Shown here in pieces: positions 33,607 to 42,234 of a stretch of DNA of 64,000 nt (positions are counted from its first letter, which is position 1; the number at the start of each line of letters is the position of its first letter). The translations under genes were made by a program, and so were the position numbers. Under the pieces are notes generated by a model that saw only the letters and a list, made by a program, of their open reading frames with translations, was not told where the DNA came from and searched no databases. The DNA is from UBA3839 sp963627995 (lineage in GTDB: Bacteria > Bacteroidota > Bacteroidia > Bacteroidales > Bacteroidaceae): positions 124,001 through 188,000 of the forward strand of contig CAVGCV010000004.1 in the NCBI GenBank assembly GCA_963627995.1. The letters run 5' to 3'.

Positions 33607-36060
33607 ATGAAAGTAATGAAATTTGGCGGAACATCCGTAGGTTCCGTGGAAAGCATTCTTAATGTCAAGAAAATCGTGGAAGCGTGCGACGAGTCTGTCG
33701 TCGTGGTGGTTTCTGCGCTGGGAGGCATCACCGACAAGCTGATTCTTACGTCGAAGATGGCCCTGGCAGGCGATGCGCATTATCTCGACTTGTATCACGA
33801 GATGGTGAGCCGCCACCACCAGATGATTGACACCATTATTCCCGATGCTGACAAGCAGGTGGAACTCCTGCGGAAGGTCGACGCCCTGCTCGACGACCTG
33901 AAGAGCATCTACCAGGGCGTGTATCTCATCCGCGACCTGTCGGAGAAGACGCTGAACGCGATTGTGAGCTACGGCGAGCGCGTCTCGTCGAACATCGTGG
34001 CGACGCTGATTGACGGCGCGACGTGGCACAACTCGCTCGACTTCATCAAGACGGAGCGGAAGCAGCAGAAGAACCTGCTGGCGACGGAGCTGACCTATGA
34101 GCTGGTGAGAAGGGAGTTTCGGGATTTCCTGCCCGAGGCGAAGCAGACGCGGAAGAACATTGCGCTTGTGCCGGGATTCGCCTCCACGGACGTGGAGACC
34201 AACGAGGTGACGAACCTCGGCCGCGGCGGAAGCGACTACACGGCCAGCATCATTGCTGCCGCCCTCGGCTCGCACGTGCTGGAGATATGGACGGACGTGG
34301 ATGGCTTTATGACGGCCGACCCCCGCGTCATCAACTCGGCCTACACCATCGACCGCCTGTCGTATGTGGAGGCGATGGAGCTTTGCAACTTCGGGGCAAA
34401 GGTCGTCTATCCCCCCACCATCTATCCCGTTTGCACGAAGAACATCCCCATACGCATCAAGAACACGTTCCACCCGGAGGCCGTCGGGACTATCATCGAG
34501 CAGGATTGCGGCGAAAGCAGCCGCGCCATCAAGGGCATCTCCTCCATCAACAACACGAGCCTGATTACGGTCAGCGGCCTTTCGATGGTCGGTGTCATCG
34601 GCGTGAACCAGCGCATTTTCTCGGCGTTGGCCGAGGAGGGCATCAGCGTGTTCATGGTGAGCCAGGCTTCGTCGGAGAACTCCACCAGTATCGGCGTGCA
34701 GAACGAAGTGGCTGAAAAGGCCTGCAACGTGCTGAACGGCGAGTTCGCCAAGGAAATCGAAATGGGGGCCATGTACGAAATGAAGCTGGAAAAGGACTTG
34801 GCCACCATCGCCATCGTCGGCGAGAACATGAAGCACACGCCGGGCATCGCGGGAAAGCTCTTCGGGACGCTCGGGCGAAACGGCATCAGCGTGATTGCCT
34901 GCGCGCAGGGCGCGAGCGAGACGAACATCTCGTTCGTCGTGGAGAACCGCTTCCTGCGCAAGTCGCTCAATGTGATTCACGATAGTTTTTTCTTGTCTGA
35001 ATATCAGGTGCTCAACTTGTTCATCTGCGGCGTGGGGACGGTTGGAGGCAGCTTGATTCAGCAAATCGCGAGCCAGCGCGAGCGGCTGATGAAGGAGCGC
35101 GGCTTGAAACTGAACGTGGTGGGCATCGCCAGCGGCCACAACGCCATGTTCTGCCGCGAGGGGCTTCCGCTCGACAACTACCAGGAGGCCTTGAGGAAAA
35201 GCGCGCCGAGCAGCATGCAGCATCTGAGGGACGAGGTGATAGGGATGAACATCTTCAACTCTGTGTTCGTGGACTGCACGGCCAGCCCGGAAGTAGCCAG
35301 CCTTTACAACGAGTTCTTTGAACACAGCATCTCGGTGGTGGCGGCGAATAAAGTGGCTGCCTCGTCGGACTTCTCGACCTATGCCAAGTTGAAGGCTACG
35401 GCGCGCCGGCGCGGGGTGAAGTATTTGTTCGAGACCAATGTCGGCGCAGGGCTTCCCATCATCAACACCATCAACGACCTGATTTGCTCGGGCGACAAGA
35501 TTCTGAAGATAGAGGCCGTGCTGAGCGGCACGCTCAACTATATATTCAACAACCTGTCGGCGTCCGTCCCGTTTTCGGAGACGGTGCGGAAAGCCAAGGA
35601 CGAGGGCTACAGCGAGCCTGACCCGCGCATCGACCTGAGCGGTAAGGACGTGATTCGCAAGCTCGTCATCCTTAGCCGCGAGGCAGGCTACCGCTTGAAC
35701 CAGGAGGACGTGGAGACGCACCTGTTCATCCCTGACGACTTCTTCGACGGCAGCATCGACGACTTCTGGCGGAACCTGCCCTCGCTCGATGCCGACTTCG
35801 AGAAACGCCGAAGCCGCTTGGAGAAAGAACACAAGCACCTCCGCTTCGTGGCTTCGCTGGAGGATGGCAAGGCGAAGGTCGAGCTGCGCGAGGTGGACGA
35901 ACGCCATCCGTTCTATGGCCTCGAAGGCTCGAACAACATTATCTTGATTACGACGGAGCGCTATCGCGAGTACCCCATGCTGATTCAGGGATACGGCGCG
36001 GGCGCAAGCGTCACGGCAGCCGGTGTCTTTGCCGACATCATGAGTATTGCCAACATCTGA
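33607..36060 (+). CDS. thrA: Bifunctional aspartate kinase / homoserine dehydrogenase
   Basis: Encodes 817 residues. It performs the first and third steps of threonine and methionine synthesis from aspartate. The kinase domain (~1-300) starts VMKFGGTSVGSVESI and contains FASTDVETNEVTNLGRGGSD. Tandem ACT domains (~310-455) should give allosteric control by threonine. The dehydrogenase (~470-817) has the NAD(P) loop FICGVGTVGGSLI, AANKVAASSDF, and FETNVGAGLPIINT. A short stretch of A/T-rich codons lies at the kinase-dehydrogenase junction (~34968-35015). It heads a thrA / kinase / thrC operon; the next gene starts 7 bp after the stop. Confidence 0.96.
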   Translation: MKVMKFGGTSVGSVESILNVKKIVEACDESVVVVVSALGGITDKLILTSKMALAGDAHYLDLYHEMVSRHHQMIDTIIPDADKQVELLRKVDALLDDLKSIYQGVYLIRDLSEKTLNAIVSYGERVSSNIVATLIDGATWHNSLDFIKTERKQQKNLLATELTYELVRREFRDFLPEAKQTRKNIALVPGFASTDVETNEVTNLGRGGSDYTASIIAAALGSHVLEIWTDVDGFMTADPRVINSAYTIDRLSYVEAMELCNFGAKVVYPPTIYPVCTKNIPIRIKNTFHPEAVGTIIEQDCGESSRAIKGISSINNTSLITVSGLSMVGVIGVNQRIFSALAEEGISVFMVSQASSENSTSIGVQNEVAEKACNVLNGEFAKEIEMGAMYEMKLEKDLATIAIVGENMKHTPGIAGKLFGTLGRNGISVIACAQGASETNISFVVENRFLRKSLNVIHDSFFLSEYQVLNLFICGVGTVGGSLIQQIASQRERLMKERGLKLNVVGIASGHNAMFCREGLPLDNYQEALRKSAPSSMQHLRDEVIGMNIFNSVFVDCTASPEVASLYNEFFEHSISVVAANKVAASSDFSTYAKLKATARRRGVKYLFETNVGAGLPIINTINDLICSGDKILKIEAVLSGTLNYIFNNLSASVPFSETVRKAKDEGYSEPDPRIDLSGKDVIRKLVILSREAGYRLNQEDVETHLFIPDDFFDGSIDDFWRNLPSLDADFEKRRSRLEKEHKHLRFVASLEDGKAKVELREVDERHPFYGLEGSNNIILITTERYREYPMLIQGYGAGASVTAAGVFADIMSIANI

Positions 36061-36067
36061 CGAGGCC

Positions 36068-37318
36068 ATGAAACACATCATCATCTTAGGCGACGGCATG
36101 GCGGATTGGAAAGTACCGGCGCTCGGCGACAAGACGCTGCTGCAGTATGCCCGCACGCCCTACATGGACGCATTGGCGCGCATGGGGCGCACGGGGATGC
36201 TGAAGACCGTGCCCGACGGCTTCCACCCCGGCAGCGAGGTGGCGAACTCCTCCATCCTCGGCTACGACCAGGCGCAGGTGTACGAGGGGCGCGGCCCGCT
36301 CGAAGCGGCCAGCATCGGCGTGGAGCTGGCGGACGGCGACTTGGCCATCCGCTGCAACCTCATCTGCGTCGAGGGCGACCGCATCAAGAACCACTCGGCC
36401 GGCCATCTGAAGACCGAGGACGCGGATGTGCTGGTGAGATACCTGCAAGAACAGCTCGGCAACGGCATCGTCCGCTTCTACACAGGCATCCAGTACCGAC
36501 ACTTGCTTGTCATCAAAGGCGGCGACAAGCGCATCCTCTGCACACCCCCCCACGACGTGCCCGGACAGCCGTGGCGGCCGCTGCTGGTGAAGGCCGGAGT
36601 GCCCGAGGCGCAACCGACGGCCGACCTCATCAACGGCCTGATTCTGAAATCACAGGCGCTGCTCGCCGAGCACCCGCTCAACAAGCAGCGCGTGGCGGAA
36701 GGCAAAGACCCCGCCAACAGCATATGGCCCTGGGCTGGAGGCTATCGTCCGCGAATGACGCCGCTGACCGCGACATTCCCGCAAATCAAGCGCGGCGCGG
36801 TCATCACAGCCGTGGACCTCATCCGGGGCATCGGCACGCTGGCCGGGCTCCGCTGCATCGACGTGAAGGGCGCTACGGGACTTTTCGACACCAACTACGA
36901 GGGGAAAGCCCAAGCGGCCATCGACGCGCTGAAAACCGACGACTTCGTGTATCTTCACATCGAGGCCTCGGACGAGGCCGGACACGACGGCAACCTGGAG
37001 CTGAAGCTCAAGACCATCGAAGATCTCGACCAGCGCGCCGTCCGCCCAATCTTCGAGGCCGTCTATGGCCCGCTCGCGACGTTCGACCCAGCGCATCCGC
37101 ATTCAAGCATGGGCGAGCCTGTGGCCATAGCCGTGCTTCCCGACCATCCGACCCCCGTGGCGCACCGCACGCACACCAACGAGCCCATTCCTTTCCTTAT
37201 CTATGCGCCGGGCATCAGCGCCGACAGCGTGGCGGCATTCGACGAGGACGCCTGCACGGAGGGCGTGTACGGACTGCTCCAAAAGGATGAGTTTATCCAA
37301 ACACTGATGAGCATATAA
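36068..37318 (+). CDS. Proposed homoserine kinase of the phosphoglycerate mutase-like family
   Basis: Encodes 416 residues of the cofactor-independent (archaeal-type) phosphoglycerate mutase / alkaline phosphatase superfamily. Metal-site motifs are visible: IIILGDGMADW, SEVANSSILGYD, HIEASDEAGHDG near residue 300 and HRTHTNEPIPFLIYAPG. The gene sits between thrA and thrC, exactly where a homoserine kinase is required, and no conventional GHMP-type thrB is present. This subfamily has been proposed as an alternative homoserine kinase in Bacteroidota on these grounds. A glycolytic mutase role is the alternative. Start at 36068 chosen as the first ATG, giving the canonical MKHIIILGDGM. Confidence 0.85.
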   Translation: MKHIIILGDGMADWKVPALGDKTLLQYARTPYMDALARMGRTGMLKTVPDGFHPGSEVANSSILGYDQAQVYEGRGPLEAASIGVELADGDLAIRCNLICVEGDRIKNHSAGHLKTEDADVLVRYLQEQLGNGIVRFYTGIQYRHLLVIKGGDKRILCTPPHDVPGQPWRPLLVKAGVPEAQPTADLINGLILKSQALLAEHPLNKQRVAEGKDPANSIWPWAGGYRPRMTPLTATFPQIKRGAVITAVDLIRGIGTLAGLRCIDVKGATGLFDTNYEGKAQAAIDALKTDDFVYLHIEASDEAGHDGNLELKLKTIEDLDQRAVRPIFEAVYGPLATFDPAHPHSSMGEPVAIAVLPDHPTPVAHRTHTNEPIPFLIYAPGISADSVAAFDEDACTEGVYGLLQKDEFIQTLMSI

Positions 37319-37334
37319 AACAACGACAAAACCC

Positions 37335-38654
37335 ATGCAATTCTATAGCACCAACCGGAAAGCCCCCTTGGCCTCTTTGGAGAAGGCCGTGGTGAAGGGA
37401 CTTGCTGAAGACAGGGGACTGTACATGCCGGAGCGCATCAAGCCGCTGCCCCCCACGTTCTTCGACAGCATGCAGAGCCTCACGTTTCAGGAAATCGCCT
37501 ACCACGTGGCCGACACGTTCTTCGGCGAGGACGTCCCGGCCGACGACCTGCGGCGCATCGTGGACGACACGCTCCAGTTCGACTGCCCCGTCGTCAGGGT
37601 CACCGACCGCATCTATTCGCTCGAACTCTTCCACGGACCCACGCTCGCGTTCAAGGACGTGGGCGCGCGCTTCATGGCGCGGCTGCTCCAGTACTTCATC
37701 CACGCGGAGGCCGTCAAGGGGGAGGGCGGGAAACCGACGGTCAATGTGCTCGTCGCCACTTCGGGCGACACGGGCAGCGCCGTGGCCAACGGCTTCCTCG
37801 GCGTGGAGGGCATCCACGTCTACGTCCTCTACCCCAAGGGCAAGGTCAGCCCGATACAGGAGTGCCAGTTCACCACGCTCGGGCAGAACGTCACGGCCGT
37901 GGAAATCGACGGCGTGTTCGACGACTGCCAGGCACTGGTGAAGTCGGCGTTCATGGACGCGGAGCTCAACGGGCACATGAAGCTGACGTCGGCCAACAGC
38001 ATCAACGTCGCCCGCTTCCTCCCGCAGGCTTTCTACTATTTCCACGCCTACGCGCAGATGAAGCGGCTGGGCCTGGCCGGCCGGCTCGTGGTGTGCGTGC
38101 CGTCGGGCAACTTCGGGAACATCTGCTCCGGCCTGTTCGGCAAGCGCATGGGGCTGCCCGTCAGCCGGTTCATTGCGGCCAACAACGCCAACGACATCTT
38201 CTTCCAGTACCTGCGCACGGGCAAGTACGAGCCGCGCCCGTCGATGCAGACCATCGCCAACGCCATGGACGTGGGCGACCCCTCCAACTTCGCGCGCATC
38301 TACGACCTCTACGGCAAGGACCACGCCGCCATCTGCGCCGACGTGAGCGGCGCGACGTACAGCGACGAGCAGATTGCCGCAACCATCCGCCAGGTCCACC
38401 AGACGGCGGGCTACCTCTGCGACCCCCACGGGGCCTGCGCCTACCGCGCCCTGAGCGAGGGGCTGCAACCCGGCGAGACGGGCGTGTTCCTCGAAACGGC
38501 GCATCCCGCCAAGTTCAAGGACACGGTCGAGCGCATCACCGGCACGGAGGTCGCCATTCCCGCAAAGCTCGCCGCCTTCATGCGCGGCACGAAGCAAAGC
38601 GTCGCCATGAGCCGCGATTTCGCCGACTTCAAGCAGTTCCTGCTGGCACAGTAG
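37335..38654 (+). CDS. thrC: Threonine synthase
   Basis: Encodes 439 residues. This PLP enzyme converts O-phosphohomoserine to threonine. The N-terminal cap starts QFYSTNRKAPLASLEKAVVKGLAEDRGLYMP. The PLP lysine lies in HGPTLAFKDVGARF, the phosphate-binding loop in ATSGDTGSAVANGF, and the C-terminal VPSGNFGNICSGLFGKRMG is conserved. Length and layout match the E. coli-type enzyme without an N-terminal SAM-regulated extension. It lies 16 bp after the proposed homoserine kinase, completing the pathway from aspartate semialdehyde to threonine in one operon. Confidence 0.96.
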   Translation: MQFYSTNRKAPLASLEKAVVKGLAEDRGLYMPERIKPLPPTFFDSMQSLTFQEIAYHVADTFFGEDVPADDLRRIVDDTLQFDCPVVRVTDRIYSLELFHGPTLAFKDVGARFMARLLQYFIHAEAVKGEGGKPTVNVLVATSGDTGSAVANGFLGVEGIHVYVLYPKGKVSPIQECQFTTLGQNVTAVEIDGVFDDCQALVKSAFMDAELNGHMKLTSANSINVARFLPQAFYYFHAYAQMKRLGLAGRLVVCVPSGNFGNICSGLFGKRMGLPVSRFIAANNANDIFFQYLRTGKYEPRPSMQTIANAMDVGDPSNFARIYDLYGKDHAAICADVSGATYSDEQIAATIRQVHQTAGYLCDPHGACAYRALSEGLQPGETGVFLETAHPAKFKDTVERITGTEVAIPAKLAAFMRGTKQSVAMSRDFADFKQFLLAQ

Positions 38655-38676
38655 CCACCCTAACACCCCTCCTGCC

Positions 38677-40803
38677 ATGGGCTTCTTTTTCTTCAGGCGC
38701 AATCCCTTGTCGAACTCTTCGCTGATGCGTAAGCAGCAGAAGAAAGAGTCGAAGTGGCAGTGGGCGTTCCGCGTGCTGCTGGTCGTCGTGTCCACCGCCG
38801 CCACCGTCTACTTCATGCCGCGCCCGAGCGGCTTCGACTACGACTACGCCGTCGGCCAGCCGTGGCGGTACGGCGCGCTCTATGCGTCGCAGAAGTTCAG
38901 CATCCAGATGAGCGACTCGGCGCTACTCGCCCAGCAGGACAGCGCCCGCCGCGCCTTCCTCCCCTATTTCAACAGGGACTCCACCGTGCGGCCCGCCATG
39001 CGCTCGCGCCTGATGAAGACCGAGGTGAGCGCCCGGGACGAGAACCGCCGGAAGATACGCGCCACGCGCGACCCCGAGCTGCGCGGCTATGTGTTCCATG
39101 TCGCCCAGCTCCTCGACTCGGTCTATGCCGTGGGGCTCGTCCCGCCCGAGGTCTATGACAGCCTCAAGGCCACCGGCACGGAGGCCGTCCGCATCATCAA
39201 CCGCGACAACATCGCGCGCTCCGTCCCCTTCGGCCGCATCTTCTCCACGCGCACGGCCTACAAGTACATCATGGAGCAGGACACGGCCTACAAGGAGACC
39301 GCCCTTTCCCGGCTCAACATCAACACCTTCCTCGAGGTGAGCCTCTCCTACGACGAGGAGAAGTCGAAGGAGGAGCTGGACAACCTCATCCGCTCGCTCT
39401 CCACGGGCGTGGGCTTCGTGATGGCCAACGAGCGCATCGTCGACAGGGGCGAAATCGTGACCAGGGACACCTACCTCAAGCTCAAGTCCTACGAGGCGAT
39501 GATGCGCCAGCAGAACAGCGAGAACGAGAAGCTCTCCTCCATCGTCGCCGGGCGCACGGTGATGGTGCTGATTGTCATGGTCACGCTCCTGTCCTACCTC
39601 GTCATGTTCCGCCGCGACTACCTGGAGAACCCCCGCGCGGCCATCCTGCTCTTCTCGCTCATCACCCTCTTCTGCATCGCCGCCTCGCTGATGGTGGGGC
39701 ACCGCTTCTTCCACGTCATGGCCCTCCCGTGCTGCATCGTCCCCATCGTCATCCGCGTGTTCCTCGACTCGCGCACCGCCTTCATCTTCCACGTGGCGAT
39801 GGTGCTGACCATCTCCCTCACCCTGTCGTCGCCCTACGAGTTCATCGTTCTCCAGCTCGTGGCGGGCATGGTGGCCATCCAGAACCTGCGCGAGCTGTCC
39901 CAGCGCTCCCAGATCATCCGCACGTCGGCCGTCATCACCGTCACCTACATGGTGTTCTATGTGGCCTACGAGCTGACCATCGGCACGCGGCTGGCGGCCC
40001 TCGACCGGGGCGTGTTCGTGGCGCTCGCCGTCAACGGCATCCTCTTCCTCTTCTCCTACCCGCTCCTCTGGCTGCTCGAGAAGAGCCTCGGCTTCATCAG
40101 CGACGTCACCCTCGTCGAGCTGTCGAACATCAACACCCCCCTGCTGCAAATGATGACCGAGGTGGCGCCCGGCACCTTCCAGCATTCCATGCAGGTGGCC
40201 AACCTCGCCTCCGAAGTGGCGAAGAAGCTCCGGGCCAAGGTGCAGCTCGTGCGCACGGCCGCCCTCTACCACGACATCGGCAAGCTCGAGCGCCCCGTGT
40301 TCTTCACCGAGAACCAGGCCGGCGGCAACCCCCACACCCACCTCACCCCCGTGAAGAGCGCGGAAGTCATCATCGCCCACGTCACCAACGGACTGGCGCT
40401 GGCCGACAAGTACAACCTGCCGAGCGTCGTCAAGCGCTTCATCTCCACCCACCACGGGCGCGGCAAGGTGAAGTACTTCTACATCACCTACAAGAACCAG
40501 CATCCCGACGAGGACACCGACGAGAGCCTCTTCACCTACCCCGGCCCCAACCCGGCCACCAAGGAGGAGGCCATCCTCATGATGTGCGACTCGGTGGAGG
40601 CCGCCTCGCGCAGCCTGCCCGAATACACCGAGGAGAGCATCTCCACCCTCGTCGACCGCATCATCGACTCGCAGGTGGCCGACGGCTTCTTCACCGAGTG
40701 CGACATCACCTTCCGCGACATCGCCCAGGCCAAGCAGACGCTGAAGGAGCGCCTGAAGAACATCTACCACACCCGCATCTCCTACCCCGAGCTCCAGAAC
40801 TGA
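38677..40803 (+). CDS. 7TM-HD domain protein, PgpH-type cyclic-di-AMP phosphodiesterase
   Basis: Encodes 708 residues. One N-terminal membrane helix (~28-47) precedes a large extracytoplasmic 7TMR-HDED domain (~50-290). A multi-helix membrane block follows (~290-470), then a cytoplasmic HD domain with GTFQHSMQVANLASEVA near residue 501, AALYHDIGKLERP, HVTNGLALADKY and FISTHHGRGKVKYFY. PgpH-type enzymes hydrolyse cyclic-di-AMP and so affect osmotic and wall homeostasis. ATG 38677 or 38725 could be the start. It follows thrC by 22 bp and is probably co-transcribed. The HD residues are intact; cyclic-di-AMP as substrate is inferred from the family. Confidence 0.9.
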   Translation: MGFFFFRRNPLSNSSLMRKQQKKESKWQWAFRVLLVVVSTAATVYFMPRPSGFDYDYAVGQPWRYGALYASQKFSIQMSDSALLAQQDSARRAFLPYFNRDSTVRPAMRSRLMKTEVSARDENRRKIRATRDPELRGYVFHVAQLLDSVYAVGLVPPEVYDSLKATGTEAVRIINRDNIARSVPFGRIFSTRTAYKYIMEQDTAYKETALSRLNINTFLEVSLSYDEEKSKEELDNLIRSLSTGVGFVMANERIVDRGEIVTRDTYLKLKSYEAMMRQQNSENEKLSSIVAGRTVMVLIVMVTLLSYLVMFRRDYLENPRAAILLFSLITLFCIAASLMVGHRFFHVMALPCCIVPIVIRVFLDSRTAFIFHVAMVLTISLTLSSPYEFIVLQLVAGMVAIQNLRELSQRSQIIRTSAVITVTYMVFYVAYELTIGTRLAALDRGVFVALAVNGILFLFSYPLLWLLEKSLGFISDVTLVELSNINTPLLQMMTEVAPGTFQHSMQVANLASEVAKKLRAKVQLVRTAALYHDIGKLERPVFFTENQAGGNPHTHLTPVKSAEVIIAHVTNGLALADKYNLPSVVKRFISTHHGRGKVKYFYITYKNQHPDEDTDESLFTYPGPNPATKEEAILMMCDSVEAASRSLPEYTEESISTLVDRIIDSQVADGFFTECDITFRDIAQAKQTLKERLKNIYHTRISYPELQN

Positions 40804-40920
40804 CATCCGGCCCCCGGCGGCTTGCAGGCAGAAGGCCGTTTTTTGAATGCCTCCCTGTGGCAGAGAGTACCATGGCACACTTGTGCAATCGGGGCTGACT
40901 TCACCCCGCGCATCCGTCGG

Positions 40921-41029
40921 TATTTCCTCCGCAGACAAAAAACTTTTTGTCTGCGGAGGAAATACATTTCGTCCGCGGAGAAAAATATTTTTCTCCGCGG
41001 ACGCTTTTTTGCCGCTTCGCAGTGTTTTT
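40921..41029 (-). repeat. Palindromic intergenic repeat, copy D
   Basis: A 109-bp reverse-orientation copy whose shared end lies at 41017-41029 (TCGCAGTG then T-run; one base off the consensus). It is the most symmetrical copy: 40921-40964 has two 21-base arms separated by 2 bases, and 40970-41003 is a perfect 34-bp palindrome (CGTCCGCGGAG at its edges, AAAAATATTTTT at the centre). The gene-free stretch 40804-41220 between the HD gene and porP holds this repeat; no clear promoter for the por operon was found. Confidence 0.85.
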
Positions 41030-41220
41030 TTTAGACGCGCTTAAACGTCTGGCTTTCAGAGTGCTTGGTTTCGGTGCGGCGCGCCGCCCGGCGCTTTCCC
41101 CGACACGGGCGCCCGGCACCGCCGGAGGACAGCCGGCACCCGGGGCCGCGCGCCCGGGGCGCATGCATGTTTGCGGCCCGGGGCACACAATAAACGGGCA
41201 TGGCCGCCGTTACTTAAAGC

Positions 41221-42177
41221 ATGGGTTCATGCCGGGCGAACATCGGGACTGTGGCCGCCGCCGTGCTGCTCTCCGCCGCGGGGACGCGCGCGGTGGCGCA
41301 GAACGACGTGCAGTTTTCGGACTACACGCGGCTGAAGTCGTACTACAACCCGGCGGTGTCGGGCACGGAGGGCAAGCTGAACGTGGCGGCCGCCTACGCC
41401 ATGCAGTTCGTGGGCTACGACAACGCCCCCGCCACGATGTACATCGGGGCCGACCTGCCCGTCTTCTTCCTCGGCCCGCGCCACGGGGCGGGGGTGAGCT
41501 TCATGAGCGACAAGGCCGGAATGTTCACCACCCAGCGCATCGGCTTCCAGTATGCCTACAACGTGCGCGTCGGCGAGAAGTCGCGCCTGGCCCTGGGCGG
41601 GCAGGCGGCGCTGCTGACCGGGCGCATCGACCCCTCGGGCGTGAAGCTGGAGGACCAGAGCGACCCGGCGTTCCCCACGTCGGCCGTGGACGCCAACCAC
41701 GTGGACTTCAGCGCGGGCCTGTATTTCTGCCACCCGAGGTACTGGGCGGGCGTGTCGGCGCAGCACGCGGCCGCCCCGCTGCTCGTCATGGGCGAGAAGT
41801 ATGAGTACCAGATCGACCGGATGTATTATTTGATGGGCGGATGCAATATTCGCATTAAAAATACGTTTCTTACTTTGCAGCCGTCGTTTCTCGTGATGTC
41901 GGACCTGCAGAACTGGCGCGAGGACGTGCAGTGCCGCCTGGCCTACGAGTTCGACGGGCGCTCGTTCTACGCGGGCGTGGGCTACAGCCCCGGCACTTCC
42001 GCCACGTTCATGGCGGGCGGCGACTTCCACGGCGTGAGCCTGGGCTACTCCTACCAGCTCTACACGTCGGGAGTCGGGATGGTCAACGGCTCGCACGAGG
42101 TGACGCTGGGCTACCAGGCCGACCTCGACCTCTTCAAGAAAGGGCGCAACAAGTACAAGAGCGTGAGGTTCCTGTGA
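41221..42177 (+). CDS. porP: PorP/SprF family T9SS outer-membrane protein
   Basis: Encodes 318 residues with a signal peptide (~1-26). PorP hallmarks are QFSDYTRLKSYYNPAVSGTEG near the mature N-terminus, then alternating barrel strands such as GAGVSFMSDKAGMFTTQRIG and LALGGQAALLTGRID. PorP belongs to the type IX secretion machinery and is linked to the PorK-PorN ring. First gene of porPKLMN, the order known from Porphyromonas gingivalis. Codons at ~41821-41885 are much more A/T-rich than the rest of the gene. Confidence 0.92.
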   Translation: MGSCRANIGTVAAAVLLSAAGTRAVAQNDVQFSDYTRLKSYYNPAVSGTEGKLNVAAAYAMQFVGYDNAPATMYIGADLPVFFLGPRHGAGVSFMSDKAGMFTTQRIGFQYAYNVRVGEKSRLALGGQAALLTGRIDPSGVKLEDQSDPAFPTSAVDANHVDFSAGLYFCHPRYWAGVSAQHAAAPLLVMGEKYEYQIDRMYYLMGGCNIRIKNTFLTLQPSFLVMSDLQNWREDVQCRLAYEFDGRSFYAGVGYSPGTSATFMAGGDFHGVSLGYSYQLYTSGVGMVNGSHEVTLGYQADLDLFKKGRNKYKSVRFL

Positions 42178-42234
42178 CGGCTTTTCCCGGCGGGGCCGCC
42201 TGCGCGGCGGCCCGGGCACGATAAGAAAACAAAC

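Noticed and set aside
36047..36067. TTG start for the proposed homoserine kinase
   Set aside because: The ATG at 36068 gives the canonical MKHIIILGDGM start and avoids overlap with thrA.
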